From Sphingopyxis macrogoltabida (GTDB lineage: Bacteria > Pseudomonadota > Alphaproteobacteria > Sphingomonadales > Sphingomonadaceae), in assembly GCF_001307295.1 (NCBI RefSeq), contig NZ_CP012700.1:313001-377000 (forward strand): a stretch of DNA of 64,000 nucleotides, in the 5' to 3' direction. Position 1 is the first letter of the stretch; each line of letters opens with the position of its first letter. The notes under the pieces are model-generated. The model worked only from the letters and a program-made list of their open reading frames with translations, searched no databases and was not told the origin of the DNA. The position numbers were made by a program, and so were the translations under genes. Below, one piece after another: positions 32,902 to 42,119 of this stretch.

Positions 32902-33530
32902 CCGCGCTCTCCTGCTTCGACCTCGCTGCCGACGATATCATCGATCGAGCGCACCGCGCGATCGGGGAATTTCGGAACGCAGCTCCTATAGACCTCCAGC
33001 ACCTTCAGCATATCGGCGCGAAAATCGCCCGTCGGCCAGATCAGCGGGCCGAGCCCGCCAGTCCTGGTGCGATAATCCATCATTCCGACGACCATCGGCA
33101 CCTTTGCCGCGAGCGCGATCTGGTAGAAGCCGGTTCGCCATTTCGCCGCCTTTCCGCGCGTTCCCTCGGGGGCGACCGTCAGCATGAATTCGGCGCGGCG
33201 CGCGAATTCGTCGACCATCTGTTGCACGACCTGCCCGCTGTTGCGGCGATCGACCGCCACTCCGCCCATCTGGCGGATGAAACCGCCGAGCGGCCAGCGG
33301 AAAAGCGACAGCTTGGCCATGAAATGCGGCCGGATGCCTTTGTCGGCGGTGAGCCCGAGGAAGTTGACGAAGTCCCAGTTGCTGGTGTGCGGCGCGGCGA
33401 TGAGGACGAAGCGCCGCGGTTCGGGCACCTCGCCGACGGCCTTCCAGCCGCGCAGGCGGTACAGGAGCAACAGCAACCGGCGAACCGCTCGCGCCGCGAG
33501 CCCCGGCGGATCGTCTTCGATACGCGCCAC
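32898..33530 (-). CDS. 1-acyl-glycerol-3-phosphate acyltransferase-like protein
   Basis: A 210-residue PlsC-domain acyltransferase. The catalytic HX4D is HTSNWD in IAAPHTSNWDFVNFL, and the acceptor motif is VAPEGTRGKAAKWRTGF. It transfers an acyl chain to a glycerophospholipid or related acceptor at the inner membrane. No ATG fits; GTG at 33530 follows GGAAGGGG and gives a domain at the expected place. The frame stays open further upstream but lacks family features. It is followed by DUF1295 with a 4-bp overlap. Confidence 0.88.
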   Translation of the reverse strand: MARIEDDPPGLAARAVRRLLLLLYRLRGWKAVGEVPEPRRFVLIAAPHTSNWDFVNFLGLTADKGIRPHFMAKLSLFRWPLGGFIRQMGGVAVDRRNSGQVVQQMVDEFARRAEFMLTVAPEGTRGKAAKWRTGFYQIALAAKVPMVVGMMDYRTRTGGLGPLIWPTGDFRADMLKVLEVYRSCVPKFPDRAVRSIDDIVGSEVEAGERG

Positions 33531-33592
33531 TTGTTTTCCCCTTCCGCCGAGCGACTTGCGCGAAAGCGCGGGGGGATGCAAGCGCGGGTGCG

Positions 33593-34411
33593 TCAGCCGA
33601 CGAAGGCGCGTTCGATCACGAAATCGCCCGGCGAGGCGTTCGAACCTTCGGTAAAGCCCAGTTCCCCGAAACGCGCCTGGAGGTCGCGGATCATCGCCAT
33701 GCTGCCGCACATCATGATGCGGTCGCCGGCCGGATCGAACTCCAGGGGGCCGGTCAGCGGATGCCCGAACAGCTGGCCGCCTGCGATCAGCGCATCGATG
33801 CGTCCCTCGGTCCGGAACGGCTCGCGCGTTACCGTCGGCAGATAATGGAATTGCAGCAGCGCCTGATCCTGCACCAGCGGGTCGCCGGCGAGCTGGCTTT
33901 CCAGTTTGGCGCGGAACGCGAGGTCGCTGACCCGCCGGACGCAATGGACGAGCGAAATCTGGTCGAAGCGCTCATAAATGTCGGGATCGCGCGCAAGGCT
34001 GAGGAAGGGGGCCAGCCCGGTGCCGGTCGACAGCATGAACAGCCGCTTGCCGGGGAGCAGCGCGTCGGCGACGAGCGTGCCGGTCGGCTTGCGACCCAGA
34101 TAGACGGGGTCGCCCGGCTGGATCTTCTGCAGCCGCGAGGTCAGCGGGCCGTCGGGCACCTTGATCGACAGAAATTCCAGTTCTTCGGCATAGGCGGGGC
34201 TGGCGATCGAATAGGCGCGCAGCAGCGGACGCCCTTCGCCGCCGGGCAGTCCGATCATCACGAATTCGCCCGAGCGGAAGCGGAAGCTCGGTGGCCGCGT
34301 GATCGTGAAGCTGAACAGATGTTCGTTCCAGTGGCGGACCGAACGCACCTCCTCGACCGTCAGTGAGGCGGAGGGGGCAAGCTTGGCTGCTTCGGCAATA
34401 CGGTCACTCAT
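33593..34411 (-). CDS. fpr: Ferredoxin/flavodoxin-NADP+ reductase
   Basis: A 272-residue FAD enzyme moving electrons between NADPH and ferredoxin or flavodoxin. The FAD-binding RPLLRAYSIASPAY, the NADP loop STGTGLAPFLSLARDP, and the C-terminal CGSMAMIRDLQARF with a final FVG-like end match the bacterial Fpr type. The ATG at 34411 overlaps the preceding stop by one base (TGATG). It is co-transcribed with the small gene upstream, and a Fur-like site precedes that gene. Confidence 0.95.
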   Translation of the reverse strand: MSDRIAEAAKLAPSASLTVEEVRSVRHWNEHLFSFTITRPPSFRFRSGEFVMIGLPGGEGRPLLRAYSIASPAYAEELEFLSIKVPDGPLTSRLQKIQPGDPVYLGRKPTGTLVADALLPGKRLFMLSTGTGLAPFLSLARDPDIYERFDQISLVHCVRRVSDLAFRAKLESQLAGDPLVQDQALLQFHYLPTVTREPFRTEGRIDALIAGGQLFGHPLTGPLEFDPAGDRIMMCGSMAMIRDLQARFGELGFTEGSNASPGDFVIERAFVG

Positions 34412-34869
34412 CACTTTGGACTTTCCTGATGTGTCATGGTGCCGGCCGCGAGGGCCGGCATGTCGAATCCCGCCGCGACCAGCCGGTCGACGGTGGCGCC
34501 CATCGCTTTGGCGATCAGATCCACGCTTTCTTGCCCGGCCAGCAATGCCAGCGTTGCGCGTGCATTTGTGCAGCCTTCCAGCGAAAAATCGCGCCAGAGT
34601 CCAAGCAGAATTGCTTCACCCTCTGAAATCTGGAGGCACGGCATCGGGGCGAGGTGCAGCGTTTCGACGGCTTCGCCGCCGAGCAGCGCCATTGCGATGT
34701 GGAAATCGGGGAGCGCATCGGCAGCATCGACGGCCGCGAAGCCGCGGCACAGCGCCTGCGGCGGGCATCGCCCGCGCTCGGTCGCCGACACCCACCCGCG
34801 CATCGCCCACAGCAGGAAGCGGCCGCCGTTGCAGAGGCTTTCCACCGGCCGGTCGACAAAGTCGTACAT
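34411..34869 (-). CDS. Hypothetical protein upstream of fpr (DUF6628-like)
   Basis: A 152-residue cytoplasmic protein with two helical halves. It has LLWAMRGWVSATERGRCPPQ near the N-terminus and an AEAILLGLW-type segment later (SEGEAILLGLW). It resembles a small family seen in sphingomonads that I recall as DUF6628, but I cannot confirm this. It has five cysteines but no recognised metal site. It is translationally coupled to fpr (TGATG), so it may act in the same electron-transfer or iron response. Confidence 0.7.
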   Translation of the reverse strand: MYDFVDRPVESLCNGGRFLLWAMRGWVSATERGRCPPQALCRGFAAVDAADALPDFHIAMALLGGEAVETLHLAPMPCLQISEGEAILLGLWRDFSLEGCTNARATLALLAGQESVDLIAKAMGATVDRLVAAGFDMPALAAGTMTHQESPK

Positions 34870-34923
34870 CGGGGTCCTTTCCAGCGCGCCGAAGAATGCG
34901 GCAGCGCGCGGCTTATATGTTAT

Positions 34924-34938
34924 TGCGAGTCATTTTCA
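34924..34938 (-). promoter_or_regulatory. Candidate Fur box
   Basis: On the minus strand TGAAAATGACTCGCA matches the 7-1-7 Fur core TGAnAATnATTnTCA at 10 of 12 defined positions. It lies 55 bp upstream of the fpr-linked operon in an unusually AT-rich stretch. If real, iron would repress the fpr operon. Confidence 0.45.
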
Positions 34939-35102
34939 ATTATATTTTCCGTGCGGCAAAATTTGCCCGCCGGTTTTCCACGCCGCTGCTAAGGTCCGAT
35001 GCCTCGATGATTGAGGGCTGAGCGAGACAATTTTGGCCGCTTCCGAATTTCGGCCGCTTCGCCTTTGCCTTGCCAGCCGAGCCTTGCTATCGGCGGCGAA
35101 GC

Positions 35103-37406
35103 ATGGCGAATACCACCAACGATCCCGACAATAACGAACCCGTTCCCGGCATGATCGATACCCCGTTCGACAGCGCGCTGTCCGAACGTTACCTCGTCTA
35201 TGCGCTGTCGACGATCACCGCGCGGTCGCTGCCCGATCTGCGCGACGGGTTGAAACCGGTCCACCGCCGCCTGCTATGGGCGATGCGCGCGATGCGGCTC
35301 GATCCGTCGCAGGGTTACAAGAAGTCGGCACGCGTCGTCGGCGACGTGATCGGCAAGTTCCACCCGCATGGCGACACCGCTGTGTACGATGCGATGGTCC
35401 GCCTCGCGCAGGATTTCTCGCTCCGCTATCCGCTCGTCGACGGGCAGGGCAATTTCGGCAATATCGACGGCGATAACGCCGCCGCCTACCGCTATACCGA
35501 GGCGCGGCTGACGCGCGTCGCGATCGACCTGATGCAGGGGCTCGACGAAGGGACGGTCGATTTCCGGCCGACCTATAATGGCGAGGACGAAGAGCCCGAA
35601 ATCATGCCGGGGCTGTTTCCGAACCTGCTCGCCAACGGCGCGAGCGGGATCGCGGTCGGCATGGCGACGAACATCCCGCCGCACAATGCCGCCGAGGTGA
35701 TCGACGCAGCCCTGGTGCTGATCGAGAATCCGCGCGCCGAGCTCGCCGAACTGCTCGAACATGTGAAGGGCCCCGATTTCCCGACCGGCGGTATCGTCGT
35801 TGACAGCGCCGAGACCATCGCGCAGGCCTATGAAGCCGGCCGCGGCGGCTTTCGCGTCCGCGCGCGTTTCTCGACCGGCAAGGGCGCCGACGGCGTCTGG
35901 GAAGAGAGCGGTATCGAGAAGCAGGCGGGCGGCACCTGGCAGCTCGTGATCAGCGAAATTCCGTACGGCGTTGCGAAGGGCAAGCTGATCGAGCAGATCG
36001 CGCAGCTGATCGCCGACAAGAAGTTGCCGATCCTCGAGGATGTCCGCGACGAAAGCGCCGAGGATCTGCGCATCGTCCTCGAACCCAAGAGCCGCAACGT
36101 CGACCCCGATGTGCTCAAGGAAAGCCTGTACCGGCTGACCGATCTCGAAAGCCGCTTCGCGCTCAACCTCAACGTCCTCGACGCGACGCGGACGCCGAAG
36201 GTGATGGGGCTGCACCAGCTGCTCACCGAATGGCTGCAGCACCAGATCATCGTCCTCGTCCGCCGCGCCGAACACCGCATCGGCAAGATCGACGACCGGC
36301 TCGAACTCGTCGGCGGCTACCTCATCGCTTTCCTCAATCTCGACCGCATCATCGAGATCATCCGCACCGAGGACGATCCGAAGGCAGTGATGATCGCCGA
36401 GTTCATGCTGACCGACCGGCAGGCCGAGGCGATCCTCAACATGCGGTTGCGGTCTTTGCGCAAGCTCGAAGAGATGGAGCTGAAGCGCGAGCAGGCCGAC
36501 CTGATCGCCGAGCGCGAAGAGCTGGCGAAGCTGGTCGCGAGCAAGGATCGCCAGAAGACGCGGCTGCGCAAGGACCTGGAGAAATTGCGCGCCGTCTATG
36601 GCCTCGACACGCTGCTCGGGGCGCGGCGGACAACGATTGCCGAAGCCGCGCCGGCGCGTGAAATTCCGCTCGATGCGATGATCGAGAAGGAACCGGTGAC
36701 GGTGATCCTGTCGAAGCGCGGCTGGATTCGTGCCCAGCGCGGCCATGTCGCCGCCGACCAGTGGGGCGAGTTCAAGTTTAAGGAAGGCGACGAGCTCGCT
36801 TTCGCGGTGCATGCCCAGACCACCGACAAGCTGCTGATCGCGGCGAGCGACGGGCGGTTCTTCACCGTCGGCGCCGACAAGCTGCCCGGCGGGCGCGGGT
36901 TCGGCGAGCCGCTCCGGCTGATGGTCGACATCGACCCCGAGGCACGGATCGTCGCGATGGTCCCCGCGACCGCCGACGGCCGCCTGCTGCTCGCTTCGTC
37001 GAGCGGGCACGGTTTTATCGTCCAGATGGGCGAGGTGATCGCCGAGACGCGCAAGGGCCGTAACGTCGTTAACCTGAAGCCGAAAGCGCAGCTTGCCGTC
37101 GTCCGCAGGATCGCGGCCGGCGACGACAGCGTCGCGGTGGTCGGCGAGAACCGCAAACTCGTCGTCTTCCCGGTGGCGGAGGTGCCAGTGATGGCGCGCG
37201 GGCAGGGTGTCATGCTGCAACGTTACCGCGACGGCGGCCTGTCCGATGCGGTGAGCTTTGCATTCGCCGATGGGCTGAGCTGGGCGATGGGCGGCGATAC
37301 CGGCCGCACCCGGACCGAAACCGACCTTGCCCCGTGGCGCGTCGCGCGCGGTGCAGCGGGACGGATGCCGCCGACCGGCTTTCCCCGCAACAATCGTTTC
37401 GGCTGA
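35103..37406 (+). CDS. parC: DNA topoisomerase IV subunit A
   Basis: A 767-residue type IIA topoisomerase subunit that decatenates chromosomes with ParE. The DNA-breakage Tyr is in [11 protein letters not shown]. The quinolone-region helix is [17 protein letters not shown]. The C-terminal beta-pinwheel carries [20 protein letters not shown] blades and lacks the canonical GyrA box, which together with the length (GyrA is usually over 850) favours ParC. The start is ATG 35103. parE is not adjacent. The 34939-35102 gap upstream contains only regulatory sequence. Confidence 0.94.
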   Translation: MANTTNDPDNNEPVPGMIDTPFDSALSERYLVYALSTITARSLPDLRDGLKPVHRRLLWAMRAMRLDPSQGYKKSARVVGDVIGKFHPHGDTAVYDAMVRLAQDFSLRYPLVDGQGNFGNIDGDNAAAYRYTEARLTRVAIDLMQGLDEGTVDFRPTYNGEDEEPEIMPGLFPNLLANGASGIAVGMATNIPPHNAAEVIDAALVLIENPRAELAELLEHVKGPDFPTGGIVVDSAETIAQAYEAGRGGFRVRARFSTGKGADGVWEESGIEKQAGGTWQLVISEIPYGVAKGKLIEQIAQLIADKKLPILEDVRDESAEDLRIVLEPKSRNVDPDVLKESLYRLTDLESRFALNLNVLDATRTPKVMGLHQLLTEWLQHQIIVLVRRAEHRIGKIDDRLELVGGYLIAFLNLDRIIEIIRTEDDPKAVMIAEFMLTDRQAEAILNMRLRSLRKLEEMELKREQADLIAEREELAKLVASKDRQKTRLRKDLEKLRAVYGLDTLLGARRTTIAEAAPAREIPLDAMIEKEPVTVILSKRGWIRAQRGHVAADQWGEFKFKEGDELAFAVHAQTTDKLLIAASDGRFFTVGADKLPGGRGFGEPLRLMVDIDPEARIVAMVPATADGRLLLASSSGHGFIVQMGEVIAETRKGRNVVNLKPKAQLAVVRRIAAGDDSVAVVGENRKLVVFPVAEVPVMARGQGVMLQRYRDGGLSDAVSFAFADGLSWAMGGDTGRTRTETDLAPWRVARGAAGRMPPTGFPRNNRFG

Positions 37407-37465
37407 CCGATATTCCATGTTGCCGTAAATAGCTTCTTTACCCCCGCTACTTTACGCATTGGGTA

Positions 37466-39172
37466 ATGGGGAAAGGTCGGTCAAAACCCGCTATTATGCC
37501 TATCGACAGAACCGGTCCGGACCGGCCCTCTCTTTACGTCGGCTGGATCGACGCTCTTCCTGTACCGGCGGCGCTGATCCGTCCGATGGAGCGCGGCAAT
37601 TTCAGCCTGCACGCGAGCAATGCCGCTTTCGACCGGCTGAGCCTGTCGCCGGCGGGCGCCAACGCGCCGATCGAGCTGCTGCGGGCGATCGAACGCGCGG
37701 CGCGCCACCCCGACGAAACGCAGGAATTTTCCTGCCAGCTTGGCGAAGGGCCCGCGGCGCGCGACCTGCGCGGGTCGATCGGACCTTTGTCGGACGAATG
37801 CGGCGACGACTCGCTGTTCCTCCTGACCCTGATCGACCGCACGCAGGAAATGATGACCGAGCGCAACCTGCGCCGCGAACTCATTTCCGACAGCCTGACC
37901 GGCCTCCCCAATCGCGCCGGATTCGAGGAACTCGTCGAACTGCGCTCCGCCGGCGACGCCGCCGGCGACCATGCGATCCTGCTGCTCGACCTCGCGCGGT
38001 TCAGCCGCATCAACGAGCATATCGGGCCGCTCGCGGGCGACGAACTGATCATCACGGTAGCGCGGCGGCTGAAGTCGAGCTTGCGCAGCGGCGACATATT
38101 GGCGCGGACCGGCGGCGACGAATTCGCCATCTCGTCGCGCGTGTCGGGCGGGCGCGCCGATGTGCGCGAAATGGCCCGGCGCATCCGCGGCTGCTTCGAT
38201 CACCCGTTCCGCATCGGCACGCTCAAGGTCAGCGTCGACTGCGCGCTCGGCTGTGCGATTCAGCCCGCGATTGACACCGATATCGGTGACCAGATCCGCC
38301 ACGCGCAAATTGCGCTCAAGCGGGCGAAACAGACCGACCGGATCGAAATCTACGAACCCGAAGCCGCAATGCTGTCGGACAATCGCTTCGGGCTAGAAAC
38401 CGAACTCAGGAACGCGATCGAGGAAGACCGGCTGCACCTGGCCTTCCAGCCGCTGATCGAGCTGGCGAGCGGCAAGGTCGCCGGGTTCGAGGCGCTGGCC
38501 CGCTGGGACAATAGCGAGGGCAAGTCGGTGCCGCCGACCGAATTCATCCCGATCGCCGAGGATTCGGGGCTGATCGTCCCGCTCGGCCAGCGGGTGATCA
38601 GCAAGGCTGCGGCGGTGCTCGCCGACTGGGACCGGCAGAACGGCGCGCCCGTCGATTGCTATTTTTCGGTCAATGTCTCGGCGATCCAGCTCGTCCGCGA
38701 CGACATCGCCGCGGTGGTGCGGCAGGCGCTTACGGCGCACGAGATCGGCGGCGAGCGGTTGATGATCGAGCTCACCGAAAGCGCGATCATCGGCGATCCC
38801 GACCTCGCGCTGTCGGTCCTGAGCGAATTGAAGGCGCTCGATACACGGGTCGCGATGGACGATTTCGGCACCGGTTATTCGAACCTGGCCTATCTCCAGC
38901 GGCTGCCGATCGATGTGCTCAAGATCGACCGCAGCTTCGTCGAGCATATGGTCGACGACCGCGACAAGGTGGCAATCGTCCGGACGATCCAGAGCCTTGC
39001 CGAAGTGCTGGGGATGAAAACGACAGCAGAGGGGGTCGAGACCGCCGATCAGGCCCGATTGCTGTCGGCGCTCGGCTGCGATTTCGGGCAGGGCTTTCTG
39101 TTCGCGCGGCCGATGGAAGGCAAGGCGGCGCTCGATTACTGGCGTCAGTCGCTGGTGCGGCCGATCTTCTGA
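37466..39172 (+). CDS. GGDEF-EAL cyclic-di-GMP protein
   Basis: A 568-residue cytoplasmic protein with a divergent PAS-like N-terminus (about 20-130), a GGDEF domain (motif at 216-220) with an RSGD inhibitory site at 207-210, and an EAL domain (motif at 342-344). The EAL domain keeps NVSAIQL, ELTES, MDDFGTGYSN, KIDRSF, AEGVET and FGQGF and should be active. In the cyclase domain the second metal Asp of DLDxF is Ala (LDLARF) and the usual His before GD is Pro, so synthesis may be weak. It overlaps the convergent cca gene by 28 bp. Confidence 0.92.
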   Translation: MGKGRSKPAIMPIDRTGPDRPSLYVGWIDALPVPAALIRPMERGNFSLHASNAAFDRLSLSPAGANAPIELLRAIERAARHPDETQEFSCQLGEGPAARDLRGSIGPLSDECGDDSLFLLTLIDRTQEMMTERNLRRELISDSLTGLPNRAGFEELVELRSAGDAAGDHAILLLDLARFSRINEHIGPLAGDELIITVARRLKSSLRSGDILARTGGDEFAISSRVSGGRADVREMARRIRGCFDHPFRIGTLKVSVDCALGCAIQPAIDTDIGDQIRHAQIALKRAKQTDRIEIYEPEAAMLSDNRFGLETELRNAIEEDRLHLAFQPLIELASGKVAGFEALARWDNSEGKSVPPTEFIPIAEDSGLIVPLGQRVISKAAAVLADWDRQNGAPVDCYFSVNVSAIQLVRDDIAAVVRQALTAHEIGGERLMIELTESAIIGDPDLALSVLSELKALDTRVAMDDFGTGYSNLAYLQRLPIDVLKIDRSFVEHMVDDRDKVAIVRTIQSLAEVLGMKTTAEGVETADQARLLSALGCDFGQGFLFARPMEGKAALDYWRQSLVRPIF

Positions 39173-40353
39173 TCGGCGATTTCGGCGACGCGCGCCGCAT
39201 TGGGAAAATCCTCCGCCACCCACGCAACCTCGACCGCTTTCAGGATGCGGGCGACTTCGGGGCCCGCCGCGATGCCGCGCGCGACAAGATCGCCGCCCTT
39301 GAGCGGCATTTCGGGGACGGCCCAGCCCGATAACGCCCGCGCCGCAGCCTTTGCCGAAGCCGCGTCGTCCGCGAGTAGATGCACGTCGCGCGCGGCGTCG
39401 ACGCCGATCGAATGCGCTAGCTGCCGGACCGGCCTGACGGTATCGGCGCGGTGTCCGCCCAGAGCGGCGAGATGTTTGCGCTGCCGCGTCGAGAGGCGCA
39501 GCCGGGCCGCGACCTGTTCGGCAATGGCAGCGTCGGCGGGCAGCAGTGCCGCAAGGCGGCGCAGGGGCGAAGGGGCAACCCCAGCCTGACGCTCGTTTTC
39601 GGTCAGTTCGCTCAGTCGTTGGGAAAAGTCCGGGGCGAGTTCTGGCAGGACTACCTCGAAAATCCCGTCTGCCGCCATTTGGTCCACGATTCTCCGGGGT
39701 TCCGGCAGGGAAAGAATTTTGAGCAGTTCGTCGGCGATGCGTTCGCGCGACAGGCTTTTCAGCGAATGGCGTGCGGCGATGACCGCGCTGTGGCTGGCGG
39801 CGTCGAGTTCGCCCCGTCCGAAGCGCGCCGCAAAGCGGTAGAAGCGCAGGATGCGCAAATGATCCTCGGCGATCCGCGTCGCGGCATCGCCGATGAAGCG
39901 GATGCAACCCGCCGGCAGATCGGCGAGGCCGCCGAAATAATCGTCGACCCGCCAATCGGCCGGATCGGCGTAGAGCGCGTTGATCGTGAAATCGCGCCGC
40001 GCCGCATCCTCGCACCAGTCGTCGGCGAAGGCGACCGTCGCGCGGCGCCCGTCGGTTTCGACGTCGCGGCGCAGCGTCGTGATCTCGTGATGGTCGCCGC
40101 TGGCGATCGCCGTGACGGTGCCGTGCGCGATGCCGGTCGGAATCACCTTGATATCGGCGGCTTCGAGCCGCTGGACAACCTCCTGCGGCAGCAGCGGTGT
40201 CGCGAGGTCGATGTCCGATACCGCAAGGCCGAGCAGCGTATCGCGCACCGCGCCGCCGACGACCCGGACCTTCCCGCCATCGGCGGTGAGCGCGGCGACG
40301 ATGCGGTGCAGCCCCGGACGATCCTGCCACTCGGCAGCGGGCAGCCGGGTCAC
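39145..40353 (-). CDS. cca: CCA-adding tRNA nucleotidyltransferase
   Basis: A 402-residue class II nucleotidyltransferase that adds or repairs the 3' CCA of tRNAs. Motif A is VRVVGGAVRDTLLGLAVSDI with the metal DID. Motif B is ARRDFTINALYADP. Motif C is DHLRILRFYRFAARFG. The helical C-terminal RNA-binding part is complete. The ATG overlaps the stop of the Nudix gene upstream by four bases. Bacterial polymerases of this family can also be A-adding or CC-adding, but the single copy and full length favour the full CCA activity. Confidence 0.94.
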   Translation of the reverse strand: MTRLPAAEWQDRPGLHRIVAALTADGGKVRVVGGAVRDTLLGLAVSDIDLATPLLPQEVVQRLEAADIKVIPTGIAHGTVTAIASGDHHEITTLRRDVETDGRRATVAFADDWCEDAARRDFTINALYADPADWRVDDYFGGLADLPAGCIRFIGDAATRIAEDHLRILRFYRFAARFGRGELDAASHSAVIAARHSLKSLSRERIADELLKILSLPEPRRIVDQMAADGIFEVVLPELAPDFSQRLSELTENERQAGVAPSPLRRLAALLPADAAIAEQVAARLRLSTRQRKHLAALGGHRADTVRPVRQLAHSIGVDAARDVHLLADDAASAKAAARALSGWAVPEMPLKGGDLVARGIAAGPEVARILKAVEVAWVAEDFPNAARVAEIADQKIGRTSD

Positions 40354-40940
40354 CGGTGCCAGCCCGCCGGCATCCGCCGCGCCAGATTGATGATGATCCC
40401 CGCCGTCACGCCCCAGATCCGCCGCCCCTGCCAGTGCATGTCATAATAATGCCGATCGTGACCCTGCCAATGCGCGTGCTGCTGAATGTAGTTTTCCGGG
40501 TCGAACAATATGTCGAGCGGCACTTCGAACCAGTCCTCGACCTCGTCGGGGTTTGGATCGAGCGGCAGGTCGGGCGGGATCACGCCGAGCACGGGGGTGA
40601 TGTGGTAGCCGCTACCCGAGCGATAGGCCTCGGTCGTCCCGGCGATCATCACGTCATGGCGGCTGAGCCCGATCTCCTCCTCGGCTTCGCGCAGCGCGGC
40701 GTCGATCGCGTCGCGGTCGCCGGGATCGATCTTGCCGCCGGGAAAGGCGACCTGCCCGGCATGGCTGCGCAGCCACTGCGGGCGCTGGGTCAGGATGACG
40801 CCGGGGTCGGGGCGGTCGGTGAAGGCGATCAGCACCGCCGCATCGCGCAGCGTCGGCAGGCCGTCCATCAGATAGGTTTCGTCCTCGCCCGCTTCGGGGA
40901 GCAGATTATCGAGCGCGGCGCGCAGCTTTTCGGACAGCAT
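40350..40940 (-). CDS. CoA pyrophosphatase (Nudix, NudL-like)
   Basis: A 196-residue Nudix hydrolase. The Nudix box is GGKIDPGDRDAIDAALREAE then EEIGL. Just before it lies LTQRPQWLRSHAGQVAFPGG, which is the NudL/UPF0035 CoA-binding signature. It is expected to cleave CoA or acyl-CoA into 3',5'-ADP and phosphopantetheine derivatives. It shares a one-base overlap with the DUF1285 gene upstream (TGATG-type) and overlaps cca downstream by four bases: a three-gene operon. Confidence 0.93.
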   Translation of the reverse strand: MLSEKLRAALDNLLPEAGEDETYLMDGLPTLRDAAVLIAFTDRPDPGVILTQRPQWLRSHAGQVAFPGGKIDPGDRDAIDAALREAEEEIGLSRHDVMIAGTTEAYRSGSGYHITPVLGVIPPDLPLDPNPDEVEDWFEVPLDILFDPENYIQQHAHWQGHDRHYYDMHWQGRRIWGVTAGIIINLARRMPAGWHR

Positions 40941-41524
40941 CAGGCGTCCACCAGCGGGAAGCGCGTGCCATTCGACCAGATTGCGGGCGGTTCGGCCCCG
41001 TCTGCCAGCGCCATGTCGACGATCTCGTAATAAAGCGCGCGATCGATGCGGGCTTCGAGCCCGTTGCCGGGTTCGCCGCGCACATGCAGGCGCGGATCGG
41101 GGTTGTCGGGATCGCTGCCGAAGCCGAGCGGATGATCGGCGCCCGCAATGACGAGATCGTCGGTGTCGAGCCGGAAAACGAGTTTACGGGTATCGCCTTC
41201 GCCCTCGCTCTTCATCTCGACGGCGCGGAAGGGCGTGTCCTCGACGGCAATCGACAGTTTTTCGGCCGGGGTGACGAGGACATGGCCGCCATCGGGTTCG
41301 CGGCGGAGGATGGTCGAGAACAGCTTGACCATCGCCGGCCGGTTGATCCGTCCGCCCTCGTGATACCAGCTCCCGTCGGCGCGAATCTCCATCGCGCTGT
41401 CGCCGCTGCGTTCGGGATGCCACTGCTCGACCGGCGGCAGCTTGCGCGCCGCGAGCAGTTCGGCGGCCTCGGCGAGCGAAAGTTGCGCGAAGTCCTTCGG
41501 AAGCGAGGGGGCAGGCGTGACCAT
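40940..41524 (-). CDS. DUF1285 protein
   Basis: A 194-residue protein matching DUF1285: PPVEQWHPERSGDSAMEIRA, then GSWYHEGGRINRPAMVKLFS, and VLVTPAEKLSIAVEDTPF. The fold is known in the family as a two-domain beta-rich protein, with no established biochemical activity. It is the first gene of the DUF1285-Nudix-cca operon, an arrangement recurring in alphaproteobacteria. ATG 41524 starts MVTPAPSLP; further upstream the frame enters the repeat region and is not coding. Confidence 0.9.
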   Translation of the reverse strand: MVTPAPSLPKDFAQLSLAEAAELLAARKLPPVEQWHPERSGDSAMEIRADGSWYHEGGRINRPAMVKLFSTILRREPDGGHVLVTPAEKLSIAVEDTPFRAVEMKSEGEGDTRKLVFRLDTDDLVIAGADHPLGFGSDPDNPDPRLHVRGEPGNGLEARIDRALYYEIVDMALADGAEPPAIWSNGTRFPLVDA

Positions 41525-41580
41525 CCGACTGACATAGGAATGTGGAGGCGCAAGTAAAGGCGCGCCGCGCCGAAGAGTGC

Positions 41581-41797
41581 GAGACGTCCGTTTGGGGAAA
41601 GCCGCGGAAAAATGCGCAACTTCACACGCGATTGCAGTTTTTGCCGACTTGCTGACGTGCCTTCGGGCGACAGCGGGGGCCGATGACGGCAAGGTCCGAA
41701 CCTTCGATCCGGACCCCGGATTTCGCCCGAGCGCGCGCGGAGCTCGACTGTGGAAATTGGCGGAAAACTGCGCAACTTCACACTGAAAACACGGTTT
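41581..41797. repeat. Two direct copies of a degenerate intergenic repeat
   Basis: The 15-mer TGCGCAACTTCACAC occurs at 41612-41626 and 41769-41783, 157 bp apart in the same orientation. Similarity extends upstream (GGAAA...GGCGGAAAA) over about 50 bases per copy. No RNA or gene is recognised. A weak 70-codon frame across them reads CATSH at both copies simply because the repeat is in phase. Confidence 0.6.
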
Positions 41798-41903
41798 GGA
41801 GCGGTCGATCGGGATCATGCGGAAAGGCTATGTGGGCGAAATAATGTAGGACAGCGCTTTTTTGGTGGCGGCAATCCCGAAGGCGAGGGAGGACGTCGGC
41901 TAT

Positions 41904-42046
41904 GGGGTGGGGAGCTGTCGTTACCCCTAATCTGTACCCCGGCGAAAGCCGGGGCCCAGGGCGATAGAAAGCCGACGTTTGCGCGATCATGATCTGGGCC
42001 CCGGCTTTCGCCGGGGGATCACGATGGTTAGGTCCGCAACCGGCCG
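41904..42046. repeat. Composite intergenic repeat: outer flanks with inner palindrome
   Basis: GGGGTGGGGAGC (41904-41915) and TCCGCAACCGGCCG (42033-42046) flank a palindrome whose arms are ACCCCGGCGAAAGCCGGGGC (41936-) and its complement (41994-42017). The same outer flanks recur near 50.6 kb around a different palindrome. This and the adjacent direct repeat account for the gene-free stretch 41525-42119. Confidence 0.7.
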
Positions 42047-42119
42047 ATAGCGGGCGTCCGTTCCTCCCCCACCGCCGCGCGACAGGAAGGAGCGGATGCC
42101 GAAAACGGTGGGCACTTAA

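Noticed and set aside
35350..35410. ParC quinolone-region Thr instead of Ser
   Set aside because: [10 protein letters not shown] could be read as a resistance change, but natural Thr/Ser variation at this position in alphaproteobacterial ParC makes the claim unsafe without comparison.
35274..37418. 700-codon minus-strand frame opposite parC
   Set aside because: Antisense shadow of a well-defined parC gene; no recognisable protein features.
41577..41786. Frame across the direct repeats
   Set aside because: Explained by the phased repeats; no ribosome-binding site or family.
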